Of a stretch of 64,000 bases of DNA, positions 8,362-17,996 are shown in pieces. Location: assembly GCF_005048155.1 (NCBI RefSeq), contig NZ_SUMB01000002.1, forward strand, positions 1-64,000. Direction: 5' to 3'. The position numbers and the translations under genes were made by a program. The notes beneath the pieces were generated by a model. That model saw only the letters and a program-made list of their open reading frames with translations. It did no database searches and was not told the origin of the DNA. Within the stretch, counting starts at the first letter, position 1. The number at the start of each line of letters is the position of its first letter. The stretch comes from Streptomyces piniterrae (GTDB lineage Bacteria > Actinomycetota > Actinomycetes > Streptomycetales > Streptomycetaceae).

Positions 8362-11034
8362 TCAGGTCGACTGGATCGACCGCAGCATGTTCAGACGGGC
8401 GGCTCGTCGGGCCGGCCAGATGGCGGCCAGGACGCCGATCATCAGGGCCAGGACCAGGAAGGTGCCCAGGCGCTCCCAGGGCAGGACGGTCTCGTACTCC
8501 TGCATCGAGGTCGTGGTCAGGCCGCCTGCGGACCAGGCCAGGAAGATGCCGGTGCCGATGCCGAGCACTGCGCCGAACAGGGAGATGACCACCGACTCCA
8601 GGCGGACCATCTGCCGGATGCCGGAGCGGTCGAGACCGATGGCGCGCAGCATCCCGATCTCCCGGGTGCGTTCGAAGACCGACATGGCCAGGGTGTTGAC
8701 GACGCCGAGGATCGCGATGACGACGGCCATACCGAGCAGCCCGTACATCATGCTCAGGACCGTGGTGACCGACTCGTTGTTGTCCTTGATGAGTTGCTCC
8801 TGACTGCGGACCTTCAGCAGCGGGCTGTCACCGAGCGCGGCACGGATCTTCCGGTCCAGGCCCGCAGTCCTGCCGGGCTCGGCCTTGACCAGCACGTTGT
8901 CGAGCTGCTTCGTCACGGAGTGCGGGAGGACGTCGGTCAGGGTGCCCAGCGCCTCGTCGAGGGTGCGGGTTTTGGCGTAGATGCCGACGACCGTCAGCTT
9001 CTTCTGCTGGGCCGTGCCCTTCCTCCCGGTCGTGTGCTCCTTCTGAGCCGCGCCGGTGTCCATCCCGTCGCCCATCTTCGCGTCGAGGGTGGCGCCGATC
9101 TGGAGCCCGGCCCGCTTGGCGAACTCGTCGGAGACGGCGATCTTCCCGGGGCCGATGTCGTTCAGCGAGCCGGCGCGGAAGTCGAGCTGTGCGGCCTTGC
9201 CGAAGGCCTTGGGGTCGGTGCCGGTGATGACGGCGTACTGGCCCCGGGTGTCGAACTGCGCCGTGGTGAGGGGGGCGGCCGCGGCGACCCCGGGCACCCG
9301 GGCGATCTTGCCGGGCGCGTCCGCGTCGAGCCCGCGGGCGGTGCTGTAGTTGACCTTGTAGTCGGCGGTCAGGCCTTGGGTGGCTTCCTTGGCCATGGCG
9401 TGTTGCGCGGAGTGGGCGCCGACGGTCAGACCGGTGATCAGGGCGAGCCCGATCATCAGCGCGGATGCGGTGGCGGCGGTGCGGCGCGGGTTGCGCAGCG
9501 CGTTCTGTCGGGCGAGCTTGCCGCCCACGCCGAAGAAGCGGGTGGTGACCTTGCCGGCCAGGGTGATCAGCGGCCGGGAGAGCAGCGGGGCCAGCACGAT
9601 CACGCCGCCGAGCGTCAGTGCGGCGCCGAACATCGCGGTCATAAGGTTCGACTCCTTGCTGGTCCTGAGCGTGGAGACGTAGAGCATCACCAGCACTCCG
9701 GCCCCGGTGAGGAGAGCACCGAGCACGTTGCGGACCCGCAGGGTGCGGGCGGGTGGGGCCTGGTCGATGCTGCTGAGCGCCGCCACGGGGGCGATCTTCG
9801 CGGCCTTGCGGGACGGCAGCCAGGCCGCCAGAACGGTGACGAGGACGCCGACCGCGAGCGAGGACAGCGGGGCCGCGGGGGTGATGACCAGTGGCCCGTC
9901 GGGCAGTGCGGCACCGGTCGTGTTGAGCAGCGGGCCCATGGCGGCGGCGATACCGAGGCCGAGCGCGAATCCGCCGACGGAGGACACCAGGCCGAGGAGG
10001 GCGGCCTCGATGAGGACGGAGCGTACGACCTGGCGGCGCGAGGCGCCCACGGCCCGCAGCAGCGCGATCTCGCGGCTGCGCTGGGCGATCAGCATGGTGA
10101 AGGTGTTGGCGATGAGGAACACACCGACGAACAGCGCGATGCCGGCGAAGACCAGCAGCGTCTTGGCCAGGTATCCGGTGTTCTCGGCGATCTGGGCGGA
10201 CTGCTCGGCGGCCAGTTCGGCGCCGCTGGTGGCCCTGACACCCTCCTTGGGGAGCAGCGCCTGCACCCGGTCGGTCAGTGCGTACTCGTCGGTGCCGGGG
10301 GAGGCCGCGACCGCTATCTCGTCGAACTGGCCGGGATGGTGGAACAGTTGCTGTGCGGTCCGGGTGTCGAAGAGGGTGAGGGTGGCGCCGGCGGTGACCT
10401 GCGGGTCGTCGGTGGAGACGATGCCGACCAGCTTCTTGGTGAGGGCGGGCCCGTCGGTGGCGAGGCGGACCGTGTCGCCGATCCGGTAGCCGGCCTTCGC
10501 AGCGGTCTTCGCGTCCAGCGCCAACTCACCTGCGGCGGCCGGGCCGCGGCCTTCCTTCAACGGATAGTGGCTGTCCTTTCCGTGCCCGCTGTCCTTGCCG
10601 TCCTGGCCGCCCTTGCCGTGCTGGCCGGGCAGGTAGTTGGTGGCCAGGTTCTGCCCGTTGGTGTCGGCGTTGACCGGTCGGCCGTCCTTACCGGCCAGGG
10701 TGGCCTGCCCGTGGACGGTGGGGCGGACCGAGGCGACGCCGGGCAGTTGGCGGATCTTCTGCGCCAGCGCGGCATCGAGGGCGGTGCCGGACGCGCCGCC
10801 CTCGCCGCCTGCCGTATCGGGGGCAGCCGGGTCCATGCTGGTGGCCTGGTCGGCCCGCACGGAGACGGCCACCCCCTTGAGGCTCTGGGCGGAGGCGTCG
10901 CGGAAGGCGTTCGCGGTGGTTTCGGCGAAGACGAGGGTGCCGGAGACGAAGGCGACGCCGAGCAGGACCGCGAGTGCGGTCATGATCAATCGGGCTTTGT
11001 GCGCAAGGACGTTGCGCAGGGCGGTACGCAGCAT
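8362..11034 (-). CDS. ABC transporter permease, double FtsX (MacB-type)
   Basis: The 890-residue product starts MLRTALRNVLAHKARLIMT, the standard beginning of actinobacterial FtsX-type permeases. It has an N-terminal membrane helix, a periplasmic-type MacB_PCD core domain and a three-helix FtsX block containing REIALLRAVGASRRQV. A linker and another helix follow, then a second PCD-like domain and a final FtsX block with REIGMLRAIGLDRSGIRQMV and a closing WPARRAARLNMLRSI. It works with the ATPase encoded immediately upstream (start of this gene 73 bases after that stop) as a mechanotransmission exporter of lipids, peptides or drugs, or in envelope maintenance. A longer frame to 11247 would overlap the ATPase and lacks support. 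Confidence 0.92.
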   Translation of the reverse strand: MLRTALRNVLAHKARLIMTALAVLLGVAFVSGTLVFAETTANAFRDASAQSLKGVAVSVRADQATSMDPAAPDTAGGEGGASGTALDAALAQKIRQLPGVASVRPTVHGQATLAGKDGRPVNADTNGQNLATNYLPGQHGKGGQDGKDSGHGKDSHYPLKEGRGPAAAGELALDAKTAAKAGYRIGDTVRLATDGPALTKKLVGIVSTDDPQVTAGATLTLFDTRTAQQLFHHPGQFDEIAVAASPGTDEYALTDRVQALLPKEGVRATSGAELAAEQSAQIAENTGYLAKTLLVFAGIALFVGVFLIANTFTMLIAQRSREIALLRAVGASRRQVVRSVLIEAALLGLVSSVGGFALGLGIAAAMGPLLNTTGAALPDGPLVITPAAPLSSLAVGVLVTVLAAWLPSRKAAKIAPVAALSSIDQAPPARTLRVRNVLGALLTGAGVLVMLYVSTLRTSKESNLMTAMFGAALTLGGVIVLAPLLSRPLITLAGKVTTRFFGVGGKLARQNALRNPRRTAATASALMIGLALITGLTVGAHSAQHAMAKEATQGLTADYKVNYSTARGLDADAPGKIARVPGVAAAAPLTTAQFDTRGQYAVITGTDPKAFGKAAQLDFRAGSLNDIGPGKIAVSDEFAKRAGLQIGATLDAKMGDGMDTGAAQKEHTTGRKGTAQQKKLTVVGIYAKTRTLDEALGTLTDVLPHSVTKQLDNVLVKAEPGRTAGLDRKIRAALGDSPLLKVRSQEQLIKDNNESVTTVLSMMYGLLGMAVVIAILGVVNTLAMSVFERTREIGMLRAIGLDRSGIRQMVRLESVVISLFGAVLGIGTGIFLAWSAGGLTTTSMQEYETVLPWERLGTFLVLALMIGVLAAIWPARRAARLNMLRSIQST

Positions 11035-11107
11035 GGTGATCGGTTCAGTCCTGGGTGGGAGGTGGCGGGTGCGGGGGACGAGGTGTGGTGAGCGGCGGTG
11101 GGCCGCG

Positions 11108-11890
11108 TCAGCTCGTCCGTCCCTTGGCGTCGAAATGCCGCATACGGTCCAGCACGGCCTCGGGTGTGGGGGCGGGCAGATCGTCGGTGACCCGCCCGTC
11201 GGCGAGGAAAACCACCCGGTCCGCGTAGGAGGCGGCCACCGGGTCATGGGTGACCATCACCACCGTCTGCCCCAACTCCCGTACGGATTCCCGGAGAAAG
11301 CCCAGGACTTCCGCGCCGGAACGGGAGTCGAGGTTGCCGGTCGGCTCGTCCGCGAAGACGATCTCCGGCCGGGCGGCCAGCGCGCGGGCCACGGCCACCC
11401 GTTGCTGCTGACCACCGGACAGCTGCGACGGACGGTGCCGCAGCCGCTGGGACAGACCGACCGTCCCCACAATCAGCTCCAGCCACTCCTGATCGGGCTT
11501 ACTGCTGGCGATATCCATCGGCAGTGTGATGTTCTCCAGCGCATCCAGCGTGGGCAGCAGGTTGAACGCCTGGAAGACGAAACCGATCTTTTCCCGGCGG
11601 AGTCTGGTGAGCTGACGGTCATTCAGGCCGGACAGTTCCGTGTCGCCGATCCGGGCCGAGCCCTCGGAGATGGCGTCGAGCCCCGCCATGCAGTGCATCA
11701 GCGTCGACTTACCGGAACCGGACGGCCCCATGATCGCGGTGAACCGGCCACGTCCGAACTCCACCGTCACCGAGTCGAGTGCGACGACCCGGGTCTCACC
11801 CTCGCCGTATACCTTGGTCAGCCCCGTCGCGCAGGCGGCAACACCAGCGGGGGACTTGAGGCCGAGCGTCAGGGTTGCGTTCTGCGACAT
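11108..11890 (-). CDS. ABC transporter ATP-binding protein (MacB/LolD type)
   Basis: The 260-residue nucleotide-binding protein contains Walker A GPSGSGKST, Q-loop VFQAFNLLP, signature LSGGQQQRVAVARAL, Walker B IVFADEPTGNLD and H-loop VTHD. The PTGNLDS wording and the LPTLDALENI segment are typical of MacB/LolD/YtrE ATPases that pair with FtsX-type permeases, which fits the permease gene just downstream. The ATG at 11890 is preceded by AGGAGT-like sequence. Longer frames upstream have no ribosome site and low-quality composition. The substrate is unknown. The pair forms an operon with no regulator adjacent. Confidence 0.93.
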   Translation of the reverse strand: MSQNATLTLGLKSPAGVAACATGLTKVYGEGETRVVALDSVTVEFGRGRFTAIMGPSGSGKSTLMHCMAGLDAISEGSARIGDTELSGLNDRQLTRLRREKIGFVFQAFNLLPTLDALENITLPMDIASSKPDQEWLELIVGTVGLSQRLRHRPSQLSGGQQQRVAVARALAARPEIVFADEPTGNLDSRSGAEVLGFLRESVRELGQTVVMVTHDPVAASYADRVVFLADGRVTDDLPAPTPEAVLDRMRHFDAKGRTS

Positions 11891-12100
11891 GGAAACTCCT
11901 GAAGAGGGGTGCGAAACTCCCCACAATCGTGGCCGCGCCACACCCCCGAATCCGTCGCCCTGAGGTCGCGAATGCGGCCCCTGCCGATCGGCAGACCCAC
12001 CGCGAACCGCGTCCCCCTCACGGACCACAGTCCCTCTACCAACAGACAGAGGGCAGCGGTGGGCCGGGCCGCGGGCCCCGCTGGTCGGCCGCAGGCGACC

Positions 12101-13129
12101 TCACCGGCTCCGTACGGTGCGTCGGTCCAAGGGCCGGCACCCGCTCGCCGGGGCGGCGTCGGGCTTCGCGCCCATGACCTGGATAGGGCCCCTGCCGGTC
12201 TCGACGGACGAGTCGACCTTGTAGACGAGTGCCCCGGTCGCACACAGCCCCGTGTCCGCGCCGGCGCGCCGCCGGGATTCGACCACATACGCCGTCGTCG
12301 GCCCGGTGCGGACCACGGCCATCTTCGTACCGCTGCCGTACTCGACCGCGGTGAGCTGGACGGTGTCGCTGCCGGCCGAGGTTCGGCAGACGACCTGACT
12401 GTCGTCGGTCCAGCCGAGCTTCCAGGAGTGCCATGAGAAGTACTGCGGTCCGGCCCCGCCGACCAGGCCCATCACGTCCCAGCCACCTGCGAAGCGATGT
12501 TCGTCGTCGCCCTTGTCGAAGGCGTACAGGTCGGGCAGCCCGAAGGTGTGCGCGGTCTCATGGTCGACCAGTTTGGGTCCCCAGTGCCACATGTCCTGGC
12601 CGAAGGTGACCGCCCATTTGATGCGTTTGCCGTCGGCGACGACGCCGTCCGTGCCCGGCTGGTGCACATAGGTGGGTGTGAAGGATATGGCCGAGGCGTT
12701 CTTCGTCGGCACGAGGTACACCATGTCGTACGCGGAGAAGTCGACGTCCGCATCTGCTGCGGCCACGGTGTCCTTGATGTACGCCTCGTGTGTGTCATGG
12801 CTGAAGCCGCGGTCGAAGTGGTAGTCCATGGAGTTGTGGGGCATCCGCACTCAGCGCTGGTGCTGGGTGATGGCAAGCCACGCCTTGCCGTACGACGCCT
12901 GCCACACCCATTCCGCACTCGGCGTGATCTGGTCTGCGTCGTCGGCGGGGGACTCGGTGGCGGGCGTCCGGGACGTCCACGAAGATCATGCCGACCTTGT
13001 GCACGAAGATCATGCCGACCTTGTGAGGGAAGCCTGTGCGTACGGCATCCCGACAAGAACCAGTAACACGCTGGCGAGCAGCGACGACAGCAGCAGCACA
13101 CGCCGCTCGCGGGCAGTACGCGTTCTCAT
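12101..13129 (-). pseudogene. M6-family (immune inhibitor A-like) metalloprotease, decayed
   Basis: The largest intact frame (12101-12850) has the zinc site DHETAHTFGLPDLY, where HExxH with a following Asp-Leu-Tyr matches M6 peptidases, together with GGWDVMGLV and FSWHSWKLGW. The 5' part is broken. An ATG at 13129 opens a good Sec signal (LLLSSLLASVLLVLVGMPYAQA) that stops after about 40 codons. The continuation KVGMIFVDVPDA is in another frame, after an exact 24-base tandem duplication. Further on, WVWQASYGKAWLAITQHQR is back in the catalytic frame but is cut from VRMPHNS by a TGA at 12851-12853, where TGG (Trp) would be expected. The C-terminus also looks shifted. No active secreted protease is likely. 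Confidence 0.85.
12978..13025. repeat. Exact 24-bp tandem duplication in M6 pseudogene
   Basis: Positions 12978-13001 and 13002-13025 are identical. The duplicated block encodes the strand HKVGMIFV twice in one frame. It keeps phase by itself (24 bases), so the frameshift lies elsewhere. It looks like a replication-slippage duplication. Confidence 0.9.
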
Positions 13130-13214
13130 GGCGCGGGAACCTCCACATGGACAGGGCGCGATACTTCGGATGAGACTGAGGGGCGCGAGCTCATTCGGGC
13201 CGGCCCCGAACCGT

Positions 13215-14576
13215 TCAGCGGATGCCGCGGATCCGGAACCCGCCCACCAGCGCGGTGATGCTCACTACCGAGACGGCCAGCAGGTAGTAGCTCGGTGAGA
13301 TCTGCGAGCCGGTTGCCGTGACCAGGGCCGTGGCGATGGTGGGGGTGAAGCCGCCGAAGAGGGCGACCGTCGTGTTGTAGCTGAACGCCAGCCCGGTCGC
13401 GCGGGCTCCTGTCGGGAAGGCGTCGGACATCACCGACGGCAGTGCACCGAAGTAGGCGGCCTTCAACAGTCCGAGGACGGTCATACACAGCGCCAGAGTC
13501 AGGAAGGACGGCGCTCGAGTGAGCCAGATGAACAGCGGGACGGCGCTGAGACCGATCAGGGCCGCCGCGGGAATCATGATCCTCAACCGTCCGAACCGGT
13601 CGGCGAGAAGGCCCACCACCGGGGTTCCGAGGGTCAGGATGACGCCCGTGATGAGCAGCGCGGTGAAGGACAGCGACTCATCCAGGCCGAGCTCCTTGAT
13701 CCCGAAGGTGGGCAGGTACTGCAGGGAGTAATTGAGCGCGGTGGAGACCACCAGCGCCCCGCCGGCGATCAGTACGCCGCCCCAGTGGTGGCGGAACACC
13801 GAACGGATCGGGGAGGACTTCTCCGCGTCTTGGTCTGTCCCGAAGCCGGAGGCGACCGTCGGCTCCTGGGCCGCCGTCTCCTCGGCCATCGCGGGTGACT
13901 CCTCGACATAGCGGCGTATGAGGTATCCGACGGGCCCGACGAGCAGGCCGAAGACGAAGGGGACCCGCCAGCCCCAGGCCGTCATCTGGGCGTCGGACAG
14001 CGTCGCGGTCAGAGCCGTGGCGAACGCGGAGGCCGTCAGGGTGGCGAGCCCCTGGCTGGCGAACTGGAAACTGCCGTAGAAGCCCTTGCGCCGGTTGTTC
14101 TGCTCGACCAGGAAGGACGTCGCGGCGCCGAACTCGCCACCGGCCGCGAACCCCTGGATCAGCCGCGCGAGCACGATTCCCAGTGGTGCGACGGGGCCGA
14201 GCGTCGCATAGCCGGGCATGGCCGCCATCAGCAGGGTGCCGAGGACCATCAGCCGGATCGACAGCATCAGCGCGTTCTTGCGCCCCCGCCGGTCCGCGTA
14301 CGAGCCGAGCAGCAGGCCGCCGATAGGACGCACCAGGTAGGTGATCCCGAACACCGCGAAGGTCTGGATCAGTTGGACGCCCGGGTCGTCGTCGGGGAAG
14401 AAGGTCTTGCCGATGTATGCCGCCATCAGCGCGTACAGGGCGAGGTCGAAGAACTCGAGGGCGTTGCCGATGGTGGCCGCCGCTATCGCGCGGGTGGCGG
14501 AGGCCCGTCTGGGCGTCGTCGTCGGGGAGTTCTCCGGTGGGGGCGGCTGGGTCGGCTGGGCGGAGACGTCGGTCAT
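13215..14576 (-). CDS. MFS transporter, metabolite:H+ symporter (MHS) family
   Basis: The 453-residue product has about 12 membrane helices. MHS-type marks are GNALEFFDLALYALMAAYIGKTFFP at the first helix, the loop 2-3 motif GSYADRRGRKNALMLS, GFAAGGEFGAATSFLVEQNN in helix 4/5, and a second half beginning RHHWGGVLIAGGALV. Family members import organic acids, proline/betaine or similar solutes with protons. The ATG at 14576 follows GGAAGGAC. It lies 36 bases downstream of an M20 peptidase gene on the same strand and is probably co-transcribed. Uptake of a peptide-like or acylated amino acid that the peptidase then cleaves is plausible. Confidence 0.9.
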   Translation of the reverse strand: MTDVSAQPTQPPPPENSPTTTPRRASATRAIAAATIGNALEFFDLALYALMAAYIGKTFFPDDDPGVQLIQTFAVFGITYLVRPIGGLLLGSYADRRGRKNALMLSIRLMVLGTLLMAAMPGYATLGPVAPLGIVLARLIQGFAAGGEFGAATSFLVEQNNRRKGFYGSFQFASQGLATLTASAFATALTATLSDAQMTAWGWRVPFVFGLLVGPVGYLIRRYVEESPAMAEETAAQEPTVASGFGTDQDAEKSSPIRSVFRHHWGGVLIAGGALVVSTALNYSLQYLPTFGIKELGLDESLSFTALLITGVILTLGTPVVGLLADRFGRLRIMIPAAALIGLSAVPLFIWLTRAPSFLTLALCMTVLGLLKAAYFGALPSVMSDAFPTGARATGLAFSYNTTVALFGGFTPTIATALVTATGSQISPSYYLLAVSVVSITALVGGFRIRGIR

Positions 14577-14611
14577 CGGGGGTCCTTCCGGCAGGCGCTG
14601 GCCGACGGTCG

Positions 14612-16048
14612 TCAGGCCGAGCGGGGGACGGGGAGCGGGGGGTGGACCTGGGCGCGTGCGGGGAGCGGGTGGTCGGCCGAGGGGTGGCCGAGGGCGTGGA
14701 AGAGCGCGGCCGCCAGCACGATGCCCTGGCGGGCGATGGTGCCGAGCAGGTGCTCGTCGGGTGCGTGCTGGAGGCAGCCGGGGTACGAGTGCGGCAGCCA
14801 CAAGGTGGGCAGGCCGAGGATGTCGGTGAAGACGTGGTGGGGCAGGGAGCCGCCGATGTTGGGCAGGACGGCGACGGGCTCGCCCGTGACCTGTTCCAGC
14901 GTCGTCCTGGCCCAGCGAACCCACGGGTCGTCGAGGGGCGTGCGGCTGGCGGGGAAACTGCGCAGGACGGTGACGTCGACCATCGGGTAGCCGTGCGCGG
15001 CGAGGTGCCCGGCGACCGCCTCCGGCACCCGGTCCACGTCGGTACCCGCTACGTACCGCAGCTGCAGCACGGCTCGGGCCCGGCCGGGGATCGCGTTCAC
15101 CGGGTGGTCGATGTCGGCCGACCCGAGCGCCAGGACCTCAAGGGTGTTCCAGCCGTAGAGCCGCTCGGCGGCGGTCAGCCCACTCTCCCCCCACCCCTCG
15201 TCCGGGGCCGGATCACCGGGGCTGCCGGCGACCGTGACGCCGGCCAGCGCCGCACGCACCGAATCCGGGAGCTCGGGCGGCAGCAGCGCGGGGACCTGGA
15301 TGCGGCCGTGCCCGTCGACCAGGCTGGCGATGGCACCGGCCAGGGTGGTGGCGGGATTGCGCAGGACGCCGCCCCAGTTGCCGGAGTGGTAAGAGTCCGG
15401 GCGCAGATCGACGTCGAGCCGGAGCCTGACGCCCCCGCGCGCCCCCAGGAACAGCGTCGGCGCGGCCGCGTCCAGGCGCGGCCCGTCCGAGGCGATCAGG
15501 ACGTCGGCCCGCAGCAGGTCGCGGTGTGCGGCGGCGAAGGCGGCCAGCCCCGGCGAGCCGATTTCCTCACCGGTCTCGAACAGAAAGGTCAGGTTGAAGC
15601 CGAGCGCTCCCTGTTCGTCCAGCAGCAGCCGCAGCGCCGCGAGGTTGACCAGGTGCTGCCCCTTGTTGTCGGCCGACCCGCGGCCGTACCACCGGTCACC
15701 GTCGGCCGTCAGGACCCACGGGTCACGGCCGTCGCTCCACTGCCCGGCATGGCCGTCGACCACATCGGCGTGGCCGTAGCAGAGCAACGTCGGGAGTTCC
15801 GGGGACTCCATGCGGGTGCCGACGAGAAACGGCCCGCCGGAGGAATCCGGATTGGCGTACTCGGCGACGGAGCAACCGAGTTGGGTCAGCGCGGGGACGA
15901 GGACCTCATCCAGGTATGCCTTAACGGCAACGTAACCTTCGGGGCGGGAACTCTCGGTGGGGTAGCCGACCATGGTGCTCAGCTCGGCGAAGAAGGCGCC
16001 CGAGTCGATGTACTCCTCGGCCCGTCGAATCAGGTTTGCGGGAATCAC
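14612..16048 (-). CDS. M20-family metallopeptidase (di-/carboxypeptidase type)
   Basis: The 478-residue product has the M20 zinc-site set: GHADVVDG (His93 and Asp95), GRGSADNKGQ (bridging Asp127), FETGEEIGSPG (Glu161 general base, Glu162 ligand), SDGPRLDA and a late PHHVF histidine. An inserted lid/dimerisation domain fills the middle (about residues 200-350), as usual for this family. It probably hydrolyses a dipeptide or N-acyl amino acid in the cytoplasm. It is followed by an MHS transporter and divergent from a LysR regulator 222 bases away, a typical inducible catabolic arrangement. The substrate is not readable from sequence. Confidence 0.9.
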   Translation of the reverse strand: MIPANLIRRAEEYIDSGAFFAELSTMVGYPTESSRPEGYVAVKAYLDEVLVPALTQLGCSVAEYANPDSSGGPFLVGTRMESPELPTLLCYGHADVVDGHAGQWSDGRDPWVLTADGDRWYGRGSADNKGQHLVNLAALRLLLDEQGALGFNLTFLFETGEEIGSPGLAAFAAAHRDLLRADVLIASDGPRLDAAAPTLFLGARGGVRLRLDVDLRPDSYHSGNWGGVLRNPATTLAGAIASLVDGHGRIQVPALLPPELPDSVRAALAGVTVAGSPGDPAPDEGWGESGLTAAERLYGWNTLEVLALGSADIDHPVNAIPGRARAVLQLRYVAGTDVDRVPEAVAGHLAAHGYPMVDVTVLRSFPASRTPLDDPWVRWARTTLEQVTGEPVAVLPNIGGSLPHHVFTDILGLPTLWLPHSYPGCLQHAPDEHLLGTIARQGIVLAAALFHALGHPSADHPLPARAQVHPPLPVPRSA

Positions 16049-16269
16049 TAGGGCTGCTCCCGGGTGTGGCGCAGATACGGGTCCACGTGCATATGCCGTG
16101 TTGGCTCAGCAGCGTAAGGGCGCTTCCCGGGCCTGACTATTGCCGTTTATGCTCGTCCGGATTCTCATTTCGGGAAACCGGCGCAGGCTTCAGGCGCGAC
16201 ACCACCGGCAGGCGCCCCGACCCATGGAGGTCCGATGGAGGTCCCCTGCACCTCATGGTGGGAGGTCCC

Positions 16270-17184
16270 ATGCAGCTCATGCCGGTGAGCCTCGCCTACT
16301 TCCTCGAAGTGGCCCGGACGGGGGCGGTGACCGAGGCCGCCCAGAATCTGCGGGTCGCCCCCTCGGCGGTCAGCAGACAGATCGCCAAGCTCGAATCCGG
16401 GATCGGTGTCGCGCTGTTCGCCCGGCATCCGCGCGGGATGACCCTGACCGACGCCGGATCACGGCTGATGGCCCATGCCCGCCGTACCGAGGCCGAGTCC
16501 TCCGCGCTGGTCACCGAGCTGCGGACCGGCAGCGGCGCCGATGTCCGCAACGTCACCGTGGCCTGCTCGGAAGGCTTCGCACGCCGTCTCGTCCCGCATG
16601 CGATGGCGGTCTTCCGGCAGGACCACCCGGACGTCACGTTCCGCCTCGACCGCGTACCCCACCAGGAGGCGACCCGCCGGGTGGCCGAGGGCATCGCCGA
16701 CATCGCGGTCACCTACGCCATGGATCGACAGCACGACGTGCGGGTGGAATGCTCCGTCGTCGTGCCGATGGCGGCCATCGTCCCGCCCGGACATCAACTG
16801 GCCGGCCGCGAACGCGCCGGCCTGGCAGAACTGTGCGAGTACCCCCTCGCCCTGCCCCCGACCGGCACCACCCACCGCGACCTCTTCGACATCGGGGTCC
16901 ACATGGAGGGCCTGACCGCCCGCCCGGCGCTGGTCTGCGACGCCCTGGCCCCGAAGTACGAATTCGTCCGCTCCGGCGGCGGCATCGCGCTCGTCGGCGA
17001 CTTGGGCGACCCACATCCGGACCCCTCCACCGAAGGGTTCGCCTCCGTACCTCTCGACCACCCGGTCTTCCGCCGCCGCGAAGCCCAGGTCCAGACGATG
17101 CTCGGCCGACGACTGCCTTGGGCGGCCACACAATTCACCACGCTGCTGGTGTCGCTGCTGCGCCCGCGGGCGACGAATCTCTGA
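16270..17184 (+). CDS. LysR family transcriptional regulator
   Basis: The ATG at 16270 is preceded by GGAGG and gives a 304-residue protein of standard LysR length. The N-terminal winged helix-turn-helix spans residues about 5-63 (LAYFLEVARTGAVTEAAQNLRVAPSAVSRQIAKLE, then GVALFARHPRGMTLTDAG). A linker helix and two alpha/beta effector-binding lobes follow, containing NVTVACSEGFARR and DIAVTYAMDR. It is divergent from the M20 peptidase/MHS transporter operon and most likely controls it in response to the substrate. The 220-base intergenic region would contain its binding sites; I could not single out one. Confidence 0.92.
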   Translation: MQLMPVSLAYFLEVARTGAVTEAAQNLRVAPSAVSRQIAKLESGIGVALFARHPRGMTLTDAGSRLMAHARRTEAESSALVTELRTGSGADVRNVTVACSEGFARRLVPHAMAVFRQDHPDVTFRLDRVPHQEATRRVAEGIADIAVTYAMDRQHDVRVECSVVVPMAAIVPPGHQLAGRERAGLAELCEYPLALPPTGTTHRDLFDIGVHMEGLTARPALVCDALAPKYEFVRSGGGIALVGDLGDPHPDPSTEGFASVPLDHPVFRRREAQVQTMLGRRLPWAATQFTTLLVSLLRPRATNL

Positions 17185-17274
17185 CCTGCACGGTGCGGAG
17201 GGAAGAGCCCGCAGCCTCCGGGCGCCGCAGAACCTGTCCGAGACCTGGTCCCGAGCAGAGCGACGGAAAACCCG

Positions 17275-17816
17275 ATGGACGCGATAACCGTGGACGTTCT
17301 CACTTCACGCAGGTCACGATCATCCACACGTGCAACCATCCGCGAGAGCAGCCACCGTATTCACAACCCGTTCACCAGCGACAAGCTGGCCGCTTTGGGG
17401 AGGGCACTCAGCCTGGCGCCGGTGCGGCAGGCACGATAGACCTGCTGGAACGTAGCCTGCGACCAGGCGGGACGATGCTGATCGGCGAGCCGTACTGGCG
17501 CCATGAACCCCCGGACCAGGACACCGTCGAAGCCTGCCACGCCCGCGACAAAGACGACTTCCTGCCGCTACCGACGCTGATCGAGCGGTTCGGCGAACTC
17601 GGCTACGACCTGGTGGAAATGGTGCTCGCCGATCAGGACAGCTGGGACCGGTACAGGGCGGCGCAGTGGCTGAACATCCGCCGCTGGCTCGACCGCAATC
17701 CCGACGACGAACTGGCCGCCGAGATGCGAGCCCAACTCTCCACGGACCCCGCCCGCTACGTCAGGTACGAGCGCGAATACCTCGGCTGGGGAGTCTTCGC
17801 GCTGATGAGACGCTGA
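17275..17816 (+). pseudogene. SAM-dependent methyltransferase with internal deletion
   Basis: Two frames together make the ends of one methyltransferase. The first (from ATG 17275) reads RESSHRIHNPFTSDKLAALGRALSLAP, the usual start of a small-molecule methyltransferase just before motif I. It then shifts and stops at a TAG at 17437. The second frame begins near 17424 with AGTIDLLERSLRPGGTMLIGEPYW (post-motif region), followed by FLPLPTLIERFGELGYDLVEMV and ends GWGVFALMRR at 17816. The whole SAM-binding core (motif I and II, roughly 70-80 residues) is missing at the join, so the product cannot bind SAM. The mechanism looks like a deletion between short GCCGGTGCGGCAGG-like sequences. Confidence 0.75.
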
Positions 17817-17996
17817 CCTTACCCATCAGGGTGGGTCCCGCAGCCCGGCTGAAGGACCCACCGCTTGCTCGGCGGATCGCTGCATGGGGCCGAGGCGCGC
17901 GTAATCACGCTGCTCAGTGCACCACCTAGGACACCCCTCCTTGTCACGACGGACCGTCCCGCAGAGCTGGGGCCGCACCAAGGCTGCATCGGCCAG

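Noticed and set aside
8209..11091. 960-codon plus-strand frame opposite the FtsX permease
   Set aside because: Gly/Asp/Arg-rich antisense shadow of a well-conserved permease; no motifs and no ribosome site.
14417..16051. 544-codon plus-strand frame opposite the M20 peptidase
   Set aside because: Antisense frame with biased composition; the minus strand carries all M20 zinc-site motifs.
16140..17260. 5' part of a plus-strand frame overlapping the LysR gene
   Set aside because: Arg/Pro-rich shadow of LysR; only its last 400 bases (methyltransferase remnant) are meaningful.
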